In this document: positions 11,221 to 23,639 of the stretch, piece after piece
Numbering within the stretch: position 1 is the first letter of the stretch
How the letters are laid out: each line of letters opens with the position of its first letter
Assembly (NCBI RefSeq): GCF_028554725.1
Contig: NC_071671.1
Coordinates: forward strand, 15,933,501-15,997,500
DNA from: Zeugodacus cucurbitae
Taxonomy: Eukaryota > Arthropoda > Insecta > Diptera > Tephritidae
Direction of reading: 5' to 3'
Length of the DNA: 64,000 nt
Notes under the pieces: model-generated
Databases searched by the model: none
The model's input: the letters and a program-made list of their open reading frames with translations, nothing else
What the model was told of the DNA's origin: nothing
Made by a program: the position numbers and the translations under genes

Positions 11221-11948
11221 AATTGTATTCCAGAAGATGCACTCTTCATGTGATTTTACTTTAGTTCGGTTCTACTGCTGCTTTTTTCGCGCCTTTTGTG
11301 TTTGTTTACATTTTTTGTTTATGGTTGCCAATTTGGTTCTGCTAAATTTAAATGTCTTATTGTGTTAAGTTTCTTAGCTGTGATTCGTTTTTAAAGGGAA
11401 AATAACGATATTATATTTTGCTTAGGTCTTAATTTAATATTATTATATACTTTACTGTTTAAAATACAATAAGAAAACTAGCAAAAATAAATATTGAATT
11501 AATTCTCCGGTCTGGCTGTCGTTGGGCAGCGCTAATAAACAGCTGTTTCTACGGCGGCGAAAATTGACAAGTGGTTACAACCCACTTGTTTTCCAATTAT
11601 AGAAATACTTTTTACTTATCAGATAACAAATGAAAATTAAACATAATTAATATAAGAAAATTTAAAAAAAATTTACCTTAGTAAAATTTACATTCCCCTT
11701 AGAATATCTTATTTCAACCTAACAAGCACATTTAATTCCAATTGGTTAAAAATTCCTCAATTTCTAATCTGAAGTACGGCAGCGTCGCAGTTCAGCTGAT
11801 TTGTTTACCGCTTACTTGTTGTTTGTGTTTTTATGTTGACATATGATTACAAGGCGAAAACAGAATAAAACAAATAAACAAATACAAATTTTTACAAGTG
11901 ATTATAATAAAAAATTGTGAAAGTAAATACGTAATTACTCATCTTTCG
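11221..11948. promoter_or_regulatory. Shared divergent promoter region, RNaseH2A / HPS5
   Basis: 728 bases separate the two start codons, so both promoters and 5' UTRs must lie here. Seen: the 12-bp palindrome AAACAGCTGTTT at about 11537, a further TCAGCTGATT at about 11793, and the GC-richer block CTACGGCGGCGAAA near 11550. No TATA box or DRE is apparent. I cannot place either TSS. Confidence 0.4.
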
Positions 11949-14900
11949 ATGAACTCAAAAGAACTTTATTCTATACGAGAATGGGCACCTTTAACAGATA
12001 TAATGGAGAAAATACCATTGCGTATGATACGCGCACTTGGCATATTTCCAGCAGATTTAAATATCACTTGTGTCGATGCAATTTCCGAATTTATAGCATT
12101 GGGTAGTGATGCTGGCATTGTATTTTGGTATGACCGGTACACCGGCGAATTGCAGAAGCTGCGCACAGAGGTAAAGCTATTATTTTTATATTAAAAAATA
12201 TAATTCCAATGTCTAAATATACCCCACCTCCAGTCATAAATGACTCATACACCGCAAGGATACACCCATATTTGATCTTAGATTATGTCTATTTTGCGTG
12301 TCTAAAGTATATTTACTTTCTAACTAATCAATTTTCTTCCGTGTTTACCGTTAACATAGTTTCCAGCGCGCATCACATGCGTGAAAATTGTCAATTCGGT
12401 GGAGTATATGATAGCCGCGGGAAATGGTAGTGGTCAAGTTAGCGTCTTTCAAATACAAAAACAATTGCCGCCAGATTTGAATTTAGTTGCGCCATGTGCG
12501 CGAGCGAAGCCCATTGAAAGATACAATATACGTGATTTGCATAGCTGCGCCATAAGCTGTGTGGAATGGTCCAAGAATGGCATGAAACTCTATTCAGGCG
12601 ATCGACAAGGCGTTGTAGTATTAACGGAATTTGACTTTCAAGCAGTAAGTTGCTTATGTAAAATGTTGAAGATAGTAAATATATTTTCTTAAATCTAATT
12701 TGCAGCACATCAGCAAGGCGACCGAAATACTCAGCGAAGCGTATGAAATTGTACAGCTTAGTGTTTGTCAGAGTTATTTACTAGTATCCACACTTTATCG
12801 TTCCATTGTATGCCAATTCACCACCGCCACCGGTCAATGGCAGGTTACACAAGTTGGAAAGAAAGATCGGAAAGTATTGTCTGATTGTGGTGGCATATTC
12901 CTCAAACAACAAAACAGTCGGCCATTCTTGATTTGTGGGCGTCCAGGTTTACGGTTTTGGATCGCCGATGCCGAAGGTAATGTGGAAAAAACATTACTCT
13001 TTCGCGAAGCTGTGGCACGTAGTCCTACCTGGGAAATACCAATACTTAACCCCAAATCAATGGGCGGTGAACGAAGTACAACTTCCTATACAAATGTGGC
13101 CGATAGCGATGAAATTAACCGAAGTTTTGGTGCAATACGTTTGTACAAGGGTGACGAGAAACTGATTGTCACACACGATGAGTCCACATTGTACTTATTG
13201 AACTTGGATCGACTGCGTGTCGAAGCTGTGGCACGAGGTTTTCGTAAAATTCTTGATTTTTGTGTTTGCGATAAGGAGATTTTTGTTTTGGAAGGTTCAC
13301 GTTCTCTGCTACGTCTAGCGCCGAAGCCGGAGAAGCCGAGTAAAACTGGTAGTTAAAAGTATACATACAAACTGTTTACAATTAGAATTTTAACAATATC
13401 TTCCATGTAGCCAAAGTAATTTTCAATCCGTCAATGCCGCCACCAGTTCCTTTGCTAGGTGCTGCAATCGCTGGTTCGTTGGACTCACCCGCTGAGTCTT
13501 TTGAACCACCCGAACAGCCAGTGGGTAAAGCGGAAGAATGTTTTGAATTGCCGCCTGTTGAGTTACTCAATTTAAATGTGCCAATCGAATTGGCTGTAGA
13601 ATCGCCACGTGCCGAACAAAATCGTCGTTTGGAGATTTTTAATCAAATTTCTGAAATGGATTTCGATCAATCCATATTACATCATAGTGGCATATCACAG
13701 AGTGGTGGTGGTCGAAAAAAACGTACAAGACACAGTCGTGAACGAGAGCTTGCTGCTAAGTGCAGTAACGAAGTTGCGGCACCAACAAAGTCACAGGGCA
13801 TTGTAGAAATTGGTCGTGTTGTGGAGCCAGAAACAGACTTGGAAACAGCAATTAAAACCTTGACTGCTGTTGAAGTTGTGGAGGTTAAACCCCATGTAAA
13901 GCAAACCACTACAACTAAACCAACACTAATGAATAGCAGTTTTTGCGCAATTACGATGACGAAAAATACCGAAAGTGATAAAGTGAGGTAAGTATACGCA
14001 TGTTATTTATGTCCACGTATTGAGTCGTTTTTATAGTCTTGTAACATTCAGGATCAACTTTTATTTTCTTTTCATTATTTTCACTCATTTTATTCAATAA
14101 TTTTATGGGAGGTCCTTTTATTAATTGGGCAAATTGCTTTATTGGTTCTTCAATCAGCTGTTGCTACAATTAATCATACATATTCGCTGTTTTAAATAAT
14201 CTATACTCTAGTGAAGTAAACTAATGTCAACACACTCAAATCATTCCAAAGTGTAAAATAAATTATCTTAAATTAAATCGTCACACAGTGGAAAAGTAAA
14301 TTATCTTTCGGACATCTTCATATGAACATCACAACAATTATTTTCATTATCATTCTAATTCAGGAAATACTAAACTGATAAAAGTAGTTGTAGTTAATTT
14401 TATTTATCATAAATTGTTTTCTTTACATGTCTAGAATACTGTAATAAAGTGATTTTTAGAAATTCGAAGTTGTTTTAAGGAGTTAGGTGTAGTCAGAGAC
14501 AAGAAAAAATTATAATTTTCAGTATTTCTTTTTGTATTAAATCATATTATTTTACAAAAGAAATAATATGGTATTATTACACAACGTTTTGACTTGAAGT
14601 CGCGAAAATTAAAAAAGAAATTGTAATTTCCCAAATTATAGCTGTTTGTGGTGACCCAGTTCATAAAAAAGGTCCTTGCGGTGACAATCATAAGCCTAAT
14701 CTGCTAAAATCAATCGGTTAAGAAAAAATAGTTTTATAAAAGTAAAAATCGAAATTAAAAACAAGTAAGGAAGGACTAAGTTCGGGTGTAACCGAAAACC
14801 TATATAGGAACTAGGAGAAGTTATGACCCAATTTCACTTATTTTTAGCACGGAGACATATTATTGGAAGAAAAAAATGTCCTTTGAATTTCTCTAAAATA

Positions 14901-17900
14901 TATGAGAGACTTACCTATATTTTCGGTAAAAAATTTATTAGAAGCACTGAGGTCCTCATGTTCGATATATGGGGCCTTGAAAACCTATGGTCCGATTTCG
15001 TCGATTTTTAGAAGGTCGATGCCACACTATAAATGCAGTATTTATGCAAAGTAATCTTCTTAGTGGTTACTTTATATATTGCAAAGTAAACGATTCAGAT
15101 CGACTTCAAAGTTCTGGTATATCGGAAGTAGGGGTGCTGGTGATCTGATTTGGCCTATTACATACCGAATTTCATTGAAATTGGTCGAGTAGTTTCGGAG
15201 ATATGGTTTTTGACCCATAAGTGGGTGGAACCACGCCCATTTAAAATTTTGTATACCATTTTGAGTGCAATATTTCTGTATCATCTTTATAATGAAATTT
15301 AAGGCTTTTGGTGTTTTTCCTTATTGAATTAAAGTATTTTTAGTCGTTTTCGACATAACCTCTGTATGGGAGGTGGGCGTGCTTATAATCTGATTTCCTC
15401 CGTTTTTGGAATGTATAAGCTAGTACCTAAAAGAAACGACTCTGGAAAGTTTGGTTGATATAGCTTTTACGAGTTTACGAGATATGTACAAAAAACTTAG
15501 TAGTGGGCGGGGTTACGTACACTTCCACAAAAAATTACATATTTGATATGACCCTTCATAGTACGATTCTTACCAAATTTTACTTTCAAAACTATATTTA
15601 TGGCTAAGTTATGGCACTTTATGTGTTTTCGGTTTTCGCCATTTTGTGGGCGTGGCACTGGTCCGATTTCGCCTTTCGAGAAATGTATAAGCAGCTCTAA
15701 AAAAAGATAATAAAGACAAAGCAATTATAGTAACCCAATACCATCTAACAATTCTATTTAATAAACAAATGTCACATAATAAAATAAATGAAGGAGGAGC
15801 TGCTATACATATTACTAGAAACCTTAAACATGATCAGCGATAATGTATATGTACATATTATTATACAGAATTATTGTATTTCTGTTGAATTTTAAACGAA
15901 ATATATTACGACTTTTGAATTAGTCTTGATTTTTCAACTCCACATCTTTGTACACGCAATTTGCACTATCCCTTGGTCGTATAGCCATGTGTACATATTT
16001 TAACGAATAATCGTAGCCGTGCCATGAATGCCAGTTTATGCCTCTCGCATGTTTTGTTTTAGTGCCAATATAATACTCGCCATTTAGGTTACTAAAGTTG
16101 GCAATAATAATTAGGTGTAACACTTTACAAAACTAGCGAATTGAATTTTACCTCTTGTGGCAGTTGTTGTACCACCAGCCACCTTTGTAACTATCCGCAC
16201 AATTCCCCACTGAATCATCGTTATCCCGATCGAATGTAGTGAACTTTTGGCCATCGTGAGTGCCGAGCATGGAATCGCCTGCACTCCCAGAATATCATCC
16301 CAAAATATTCAATGTATATTTTTCGCTCTCATTGCCTACAGCAAAACTATCGTAGTGGGCGTACTTAGCAGTATCGTTGAAATCAAGCAATTCGATGTGT
16401 AGTTCATTAAGTTGCATTTGTGTGAGTGCATGCAGTTTGTCCAGACCAATGAAAAAATTTGTGTTCAAATTTCCGAAGCCAATTTTGTAAAAATACCAGT
16501 TGCGATGGAAGTTAACATGTTTGTCCTGTCTACGTTGCACCAACATCCAGGGGTCACCACCGTTGTCATCGAGTAAACAGTAAACGTAGAAGGGTCGATT
16601 TGTCCAACCATCTAACGGTAAGCGTATTTGATTGATGCCACTTTGGGCCTTTGTACCCGCCAAGCACACTGCCTCAACACAGTTAGAAGCTAGAGCCGTA
16701 TTGGACTCCTTGTTCAATATATTCGTCGAGGCGATGCTCAGGAAGAGCACCACAAGCACAGCGTTCACCAACATTTGTATATATGGACTGTCCAATTCGA
16801 ACGCTATTTTGTACTAATCAGTCGAAAATAAACACATATTTATTTATAATCGAACTCTCGCAAAACTATCGCATATCCGCTTGCCTCTTCCATCAAGTAA
16901 ATGATTCACGCAAGTAAATACTTGTAAGTTGTTGGGATATATACCTATAAGCAACGTACTCTGTTTTGTTTTTGTTATGGGTTAATTATGTTAAATATAA
17001 ACAAGTAAGGATGGTCTAGATTCGGGTGCAATCAGACATTTTATACTATCGCAATTTTCTAGAATGAAAGTCCGGAAAATATTTGAGAATGTTAGCAAAA
17101 CTGTGTCGGAATAGTGAATTGATATTCACCAATCAAGGTCTGCTTGTTTTTTGATTTTAAAACATGTTATGGTCTAGATAATATTTGTACTCTCGCAACA
17201 TGTTGCACAGAGTATAATACCTTTGTTCACCTAAGGGTTGGTTCTATGTCATAAAACTACACGAGTTAGATATGGAGTTATATATACCAAAATGATCAAG
17301 ATCCGGATGTCTGTCCGTCCGTCCGCGCAAGAGATAACTTGAGTAAAAATTTAGATATATTGATGAAACTTGGTAAACATGTACCAAATCGGGCGAAATC
17401 GTACCACTGCCACGCCCAAAAAATGGCGAAAACCGAAAACATATAAAGTGCCCTATTCAATTTGTGTACAAAGGATCGCACTATGAAGGGGCATATATGA
17501 ATGTAGTTTGTTTAGGAAAGTGGGCGTAGCCACGCCACTACTAAGTTTTTTGTACATATCTCGGAAACTACTAAAGCTATATCCAAACTCTCAAGCGTCA
17601 TTACCTTTAGCTACTTCCTTATACAGTCTATAAGAAGGAAATCGGATTGTAATCACGCCCACCTCTCAAACATTCTAAATAAATTCAAAGGAGATGTTTT
17701 CGTTCCAATAGTCTGTGCCAAAAATTAACAAAATCAAGCATATATAGCCCCCATACTTCTAGTGGATTTTATACCGTATATATAGGTTGAGATGTGAGAT
17801 ATCTTAGCAAAATTAAGCAAACGTAAAATCTTGGATATAATGGAGCTTGGTGGCAAAAAAAAAATCGGTACAGGAATTACCCCAGTCCCTACTATATATA

Positions 17901-20322
17901 TGGGCATTTCCGCCATGTCGAACGGGACAATCGTACGCCTTTCAACTAAAAAAAATATGAACTAAAATGTTTTTTAATTTTGACAGTAGGATTTTTTAAT
18001 AGCCCTTCATTAGCTCTACATTTAGTGTTAAGGTTGATTTTGGAACGGTTTTCATTTTCAAGAAGGCATTCGCACGGGACAAAAAATGGAAGTCGTTTTT
18101 GCGGACAACGATTCAAACGGCGATTTCAGCGAATTGTGAGGCAATATTCAAATGTTTTTGATTGTAAAATGTTGCGCATTGATGACCTTTAAAGATGGTA
18201 TGAATTTCATCCAAAAATAATTTATAGATTTTTTTAAATTAATTATTAACCACATTCGCACGGGACATTTTTTTCCATCATAATATTTATGTTGATTTTG
18301 TTGATATAATACGGAATTATTTAATAACAAGTCCAATAAAATGGCTTAAAAAAGTAATAAATGTATTTATTTATATATTTTAACTAATATCCAACGAGAA
18401 ACACAACAAAAATTCTATAGTATGAAATGAAAATAGTATTATGAATGTAAAATACAGTTTTTTTTCAGAAAATGCTGTCCTCGGGTATACAAATTTTTGG
18501 ATTTCGTTATCTGCTGGGCTTTCCTTTTGATAACTGCTCCCAGTCCATCGGTTCCTTGCAAAAAAAATTATATTCTAATGAAGACTATTTTAATTATTTT
18601 ATAAAATCAACCAGGCTTGATAATATAAATTTGATTTTAAACTGAGAGCAGTTACCTTAAAAAAATATAAATATTTTAGAAAAGCAACTAAAGGATTTCT
18701 TAATTTTGGTTAAGAGATTTATCAGGAAAATAATATGTCATACGTTAACTTGTCACTTTTAAAAGCAAACGATTTTCTCCTGACAACCTTGTTAAAATGA
18801 GCACTCTTATTTTGATTTGTAAGCCTATAATTTTCGGCAAAATCTATATATTGAATAGCTATTTCAGTGGAATTTAAAGTGCGGTTTTTGCTTATATGTA
18901 ATTAATTAATGTAAATGTATCTATTTACACGCTTAAGTCAAATTTATAAGACAAAAAATAGTTTTAAATTTTTTAATTCCGTACCTACGATGTCGCACCT
19001 GACCAATTTTAAGTAGTTACCAAAACCACAATTCTTCTGATTTTTGAACAAGGTTTTTTTATTTTAATTGTATTAAAATTTACTGTTTATACCCAAAATT
19101 TGGCGAACTTGCTGCTTATATTTGCGATGCAGTGGGAACAAGTGTTGTCTTTTGATGTCGCACGAGACATTAAAATATAGGATAATAAGAGAGCAAAAAC
19201 TTACAGTTATTTGCAATCGCATGCTTTCTTATGCATTTTATTTTGCTCTTTGTACCCTTATAAAGGTTTTACACAAAGCAAAAATTAATACATGATATGT
19301 TTCTTTAACAATTTTGACTGCAAATGCAGTAGAAAAATCGAAATGAGAAAAGTAGCTCCTATTCGACTGGGCTTTGGTATATCTCGTAATTGGTTATGAA
19401 TTAATTTAAAAATAATTTAATATAAATAAATTTAAATATTTTCCTATGAAAATATGCAAAAACTTTGTTATTCTAAAAATGTTTAATATTTTGTCTGTGG
19501 TAGACCTTCTGGCGGAAATGCCCATATGTATATGTATGATTTTTGTTTTCTAGTGGACTTTATTCCGATAATTTAATTTTTTTTTCAAACAAACAAATTA
19601 TTGTTTTTTATAAGCTATACAAGTAAATATATTTCTTTATATTTCATAGCAAATCAAATGAAACAACATTGAAAAACAAACCAAAATGTGGTTCCATCTC
19701 GACACCATTATCGCCTGCCTCACCTGAAGCGGCCAAACAAAAACTCCCCATAAAACCTAAAAGTCTTGCTGAAGAATTAAATTTAGCTGGTATTGCTTTT
19801 GGCCCGAAACAATCTAGTCTAGAATGTGCAACACCATCTCCAATACACTCACCGCCCGCTGCGCCAGCGTCAACACCCACGCCAATGCCACTTAAAGAGC
19901 TCGCACAAGCATATCCCAAACAAACTACAGTTGAAGATGCTGGCGTGCAGACAACGCCACGCAAAAAGCTCTACTACATGGAGGAAGACGCAGACGATGC
20001 TAATATTTACTCAGACTACAGTGCTGGCCAACCAATTGATGAGATGTGTCATGCAGCTTTGCGTGCTGCAACACTAGTTGAGGAATATGAAGAAGAGAAA
20101 GAGTGCGCTGAAGCGCGCATTCAGCCTGCGCAGCCAGTCTCCCCAATACATTTACAATTCGTTCGTACACAGCCATTAAATGAGGAGATTAAGAGTTTCC
20201 TACCAGATTTTCGACGTGCATGTGATCCGTGTGCTGTGCCGCCAGCAGTGCAACAAAAGACACCGCCACCTTCAGCCGAGTCTAATGGCAGTTCTAGCGA
20301 ATGGGAGTTTTTGGATAATTGA
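11949..20322 (+). CDS. HPS5: HPS5 homologue (Drosophila pink), BLOC-2 subunit
   Basis: HPS5 works with HPS3 and HPS6 in the cytosolic BLOC-2 complex that delivers cargo to lysosome-related organelles; in Drosophila the orthologue is the eye-colour gene pink. Five exons join with consistent phase: 11949-12170, 12360-12644, 12706-13348, 13411-13987 and 19650-20322, giving 799 residues plus TGA, near the fly protein and shorter than human HPS5. Exons 1-3 (residues 1-383) form the N-terminal WD40-like beta-propeller, with blades such as EFIALGSDAGIVFWYD, YMIAAGNGSGQVSVFQI and WSKNGMKLYSGDRQGVVV. The C-terminal half is Pro/Glu/Ser-rich, probably largely disordered, with a basic GGGRKKRTRHSRERE patch and the acidic end SSSEWEFLDN. 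Split codons are rebuilt at exon 3/4 (g|cc, Ala) and exon 4/5 (ag|c, Ser). ATG 11949 is the first in-frame ATG. The 5.66 kb last intron contains repeats and an antisense nested gene. Confidence 0.93.
14761..15690. repeat. TIR-ended interspersed repeat, copy A
   Basis: Begins ACAAGTAAGGAAGGACTAAG, then TTCGGGTG, and continues into blocks that recur through the window (TTCGATATATGGGG, GGAGGTGGGCG, GTGGGCGTGGCACTGG, TCTCGTAAACTACTAA-like sequence). It ends abruptly near 15690 without the opposite terminus. It sits in the last HPS5 intron. Reading frames in it are short and spurious. Confidence 0.75.
15920..16795 (-). pseudogene. Nested fibrinogen-domain (ficolin-like) gene with in-frame TGA
   Basis: A secreted fibrinogen-related protein encoded antisense inside the last HPS5 intron. 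Exon 1 is 16795-16152, exon 2 is 16091-15920, and the 60-bp GT-AG intron rebuilds a Ser codon (ag|t). The N-terminus has a hydrophobic signal peptide (LVNAVLVVLFLSIAS). The fibrinogen C-terminal domain follows: FYVYCLLDDNGGDPWMLVQR, FFIGLDKLHALT, YSGSAGDS, the calcium-binding FDRDNDDS loop, NCADSYKGGWWYNNCH, and GINWHSWHGYDYSLKYVHMA, near the C-terminus. Codon 167 (16297-16295) is TGA, just before YSGSAGDS; relatives often have Gly or another small residue there, and GGA to TGA is one change. There is no frameshift, and everything downstream, splice sites included, is intact (271 residues if the stop is ignored). Relatives act as lectins in recognition or clotting. It may be a young pseudogene, a null allele, a readthrough gene or a sequence error; the domain call is firm, its activity is not. 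Confidence 0.88.
17001..17897. repeat. TIR-ended interspersed repeat, copy B (rearranged)
   Basis: A short head (ACAAGTAAGGATGGTCTAGA, then TTCGGGTG) at 17001-17060 is followed by a separate segment starting near CTCGCAACATGTTGCACAGA (about 17193) that carries the family's internal blocks (GTCTGTCCGTCCGTCC, CCACTGCCACGCCCA, AAGTTTTTTGTACATATCTC, CACGCCCACCTC). The two parts look like pieces of different copies or a deletion product. The right end abuts the inverted-repeat element at 17898. Confidence 0.7.
17898..19527. mobile_element. Unclassified 1.63 kb inverted-repeat element with iterated motif
   Basis: The arms ATATGGGCATTTCCGCCA (17898-17915) and their exact reverse complement (19510-19527) match 18/18. 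Inside are five near-copies of TGTCGCACGGGACA: 17916 (TGTCGAACGGGACA), 18068, 18254, 18991 (TGTCGCACCTGACC) and 19156 (TGTCGCACGAGACA). Such iterated subterminal motifs often bind a transposase. No transposase frame is visible, so it would be non-autonomous. I cannot fix a target duplication; the flanks on both sides look like parts of the TIR-ended repeat family. Superfamily unknown. Confidence 0.5.
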
Positions 20323-20740
20323 ATTGATAACTTTGGCTCTGATAAAATATCATTCCGTGACATTACACATCACAAAGTTCCAAAACAGTATGCTTTTTGA
20401 AAGTGCTGCCGAACTTATATAATTATCAATATTAATCTTATGTAAAACATATTGGCGCTTTTGCACATTGGCTTCTAAAATCCAAATCAATTTTAAATAA
20501 CCAATTTATGTATTATATAATATTATGGTAATATTGTATTATCTAAACATTTTAGCCACATTTAGTATTTTGTTTAATATTTTAGCATTTTTAATTACTT
20601 TTTTGTTGTTTGCTAATTTTTAGCCTAGGCACTATCGCTTACACGTCTATATGTATCTGTATGTTAGAAGAGCAACTCAATTTTGCATTTATTTGCAATT
20701 TGCATATGTCTGTATGTATGTATGTAAAAAATCTATACCA

Positions 20741-20746
20741 AATAAA
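20741..20746 (+). terminator. Poly(A) signal candidate for HPS5
   Basis: AATAAA about 420 bases past the HPS5 stop; a second AATAAA occurs at 20853-20858. Either could serve. The span 20323-20860 is then the 3' UTR. Confidence 0.45.
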
Positions 20747-21334
20747 ATTTATATATATGTATTTGCTTCATTATGAACTTGTGTATAATTACTATAATAT
20801 GTATGTATAAAGGAAAGCAATTGTTTATCGTTCACAGTTTTATAAGTGATCAAATAAAAATATTTCAACTTATTGATATTAGCATGAATTACTCGGCGCT
20901 CATACATATCCGCAGCAGATTAAGCGTCGTCTCATATCGGCCTTGAACTTCAGAAAACGGAAGTGCATTTATATAAGTCTGCAATTTTCAGATTTCGAAT
21001 ATCAGCTTTTACGTTTTATAATAAACCCGCTAATCAAAAATACCCACGCGAATTCTCTTATGGTGATATCTGCATATATTTATATATGAATGTATGTAGT
21101 GAAAATAACGTTGTTTATAAATAAAATGGATACGGTTGACGTTTATAATATGTACTCGTATATCGTTTACGGTCTGAAGACATTTAGAATTTTCTCATTG
21201 GCACGTGGAAATACCTATTCATTTTTTACCATTTTTCTTTTTAAGATTCTTTTTTATCAAATTCTTGTAATGGTCTTTTTTTTAGGACCTTACTATTTTT
21301 TATGAGCTCATCTGTAACGGCATAAAGCATTGCC

Positions 21335-21680
21335 CGAATGATTTTGAGGAACGTTGCTGCGTTGACTGTACTTGACTTGATAAAAAACTGGGTCTCATTC
21401 AGTTATATAGATCCGATTGTTATGAGAGTCTTATAGTGAATTTATAAGTTCCATTTTTATTTAGAAACATTACGGTCTCTTAAGAATTCAGGTAACTTGT
21501 TTCTTCCTCGAATGATTTTGAGGATCGTTGCCGAGTTGCACTTCTTGACCTGCTAAAAAATCAGGATATCATCCGAAAATGTAGATCCTGTTGTTATGAG
21601 CATCTTATAGTGGATTTTTGAGTTCCCTTTATATTTGCAATCTCTTCGCTTTCACGAAAATTCAGGTAACTTGTTTCTTC
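21335..21680. repeat. Tandem duplication, 174-bp period
   Basis: Two adjacent degenerate units. CGAATGATTTTGAGGA starts at 21335 and 21509, and TTCAGGTAACTTGTTTCTTC at 21487 and 21661; both pairs give a 174-base shift. Other shared blocks are TTGTTATGAG and TTATAGTG. A third, dispersed relative is at 23735-23910. Confidence 0.75.
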
Positions 21681-22224
21681 CTCAATGAAGAATTATTGAA
21701 CGAATTGGACTGGTAATATTCCCACAATAGGAATGAAAGCAAGATACATATACATACATATATAGATATATAAAAGATGCCATCCACCGACCGTTTGGTA
21801 ATTTCTTTAACTGGAGAGAGTCAACTGATTTTATGCCTTTAATGGCGATAGATGACAGTAGTTCGAGCTCTGAAGAAATCGGAAATATCATGTCGATTTT
21901 CTTTTGTAACTGAGAATTTCGGTTGTAGGTTCGGGGTAGTTAGATTTCACCCAAATTTGAAAACCCCAGTAATTTCCTGTTAATAATTTATTATTATTAT
22001 AATGTAGTTATTCTTGCGACACTGAGTGTATATAATCATTAATAAGAAAATACGGATGTCTCAAAGTGCACGTGATCGCGGATTAATCGCTTGAGAGTCC
22101 AATTCTTGACTGCAGATATGCATATAGTGCAATTCTACATATTAATATCCAATACTCACTTATCACGTTGTGAAAATATGTATTCACTAATGAAATAAAT
22201 ATTTATATATGAAATATGGAATGG

Positions 22225-22228
<4 letters not shown>

Positions 22229-22260
<32 letters not shown>

Positions 22261-22261
22261 T
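22229..22261. repeat. (AAT)n microsatellite
   Basis: About eleven uninterrupted ATA/AAT units in AT-rich intergenic DNA. Confidence 0.9.
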
Positions 22262-23639
22262 ATAAATAAATACAAAAAAAAAAATTAATTAAATAATGAT
22301 AGTAATAAAACTTTTATTTTTGACGTAGAAATGAGGATTGTCTTTTTAAAAGGGGATATTTACGTTTTTATTTTTGTTTTTAACTATGTAAGTATGCAGT
22401 TTCGTCACTTGTATTATGATCTGAATGAGATAGTTTCCAAGAAAAAAAGTTTTTAATGATTTTTTTTATATAAAATTGGACATTTATTTATTGGGTCCCC
22501 ATAATCGAAGCAAGTGATTATCCATACCGCTTCAAATAACATTCCATATAATGGAAACATATATAAATATGCAATTACCAAACATGTGTTATAGATATGG
22601 AATTGCACAACTTAGGCTTAAAATTACACTCTTTATATAATCTTTGAAATATAGACGAGAAACAGTATTAAATAAATAATGGAAATTTTTACTTCATTTT
22701 GAAATTTCTCTAGCCAAGTGGTCTGCCGTTGCATATGTGCACAATAATTTCCGTCATTTAGTGCGATCGTAAAATTATAACTTTTCTTCAAACATTCACT
22801 TTCTATATTCCATTATTTGACACTTGAGAACACCCTACAAAATTTGAAATTAAGCAAGAAAACTGAATTCGCCAACCTTTAGCAGTATATTTAGAGTTTT
22901 TAGAGTAATACTTGACTCTTATACTACTTATTTCGTTTCACCGTACAAATCGAGAGAGAAGTCACTATAAAGATCTCTAAATATCCAAAAAAAAGGAAAT
23001 AAATAATTTGTAAACTTCACTTCGCAACTAACAATCAATATAACGTTATTATGCCGTCTGTAGAGTGCCTGCGCTTGGCCAGCAACAGAATGACATTCAA
23101 CTCAGTTGGTGGAAAATTTTACTAAATTACTCCTTTTTTGTTTTCAATTTCCATTACTACTTTAATTAATATAAATATATACATACACATATTCCAATAA
23201 AGTTGCGCAATAATAATTGCATGGAAAAATAACAATTTACTTCGAATTGCGACAATGCCCTACAAAATGTCTAGATTTTCTAGACTTTTACAAGCAAACG
23301 CATTCATGCATACACACTACGAATGTGGTATGCATTTTTTTATCATTTTTAAACTTAAATCGTTTAAGGAAATAAATGCATTTGCAGGTTGTTGCCCAGG
23401 CTTAAAAGCTTCTATTGTTTATAAAAAAACGAAATAAGCGCCAGGGACAAGCAATAACTGCGCTACTGATAGTCTCAGTTCACTAGAAACCCTAGTAACA
23501 GGAATTGTGGACATTTTTATGAGCGATAGATAAGCATGTTATATAAAAGTCTCAACTTTTTCACCTTCATAGGGCTGCTTTCATTTCATTCTTTCATTTT
23601 GGCCATCGTTAGAAAGCGCCGTATATAAACATGTACTTA

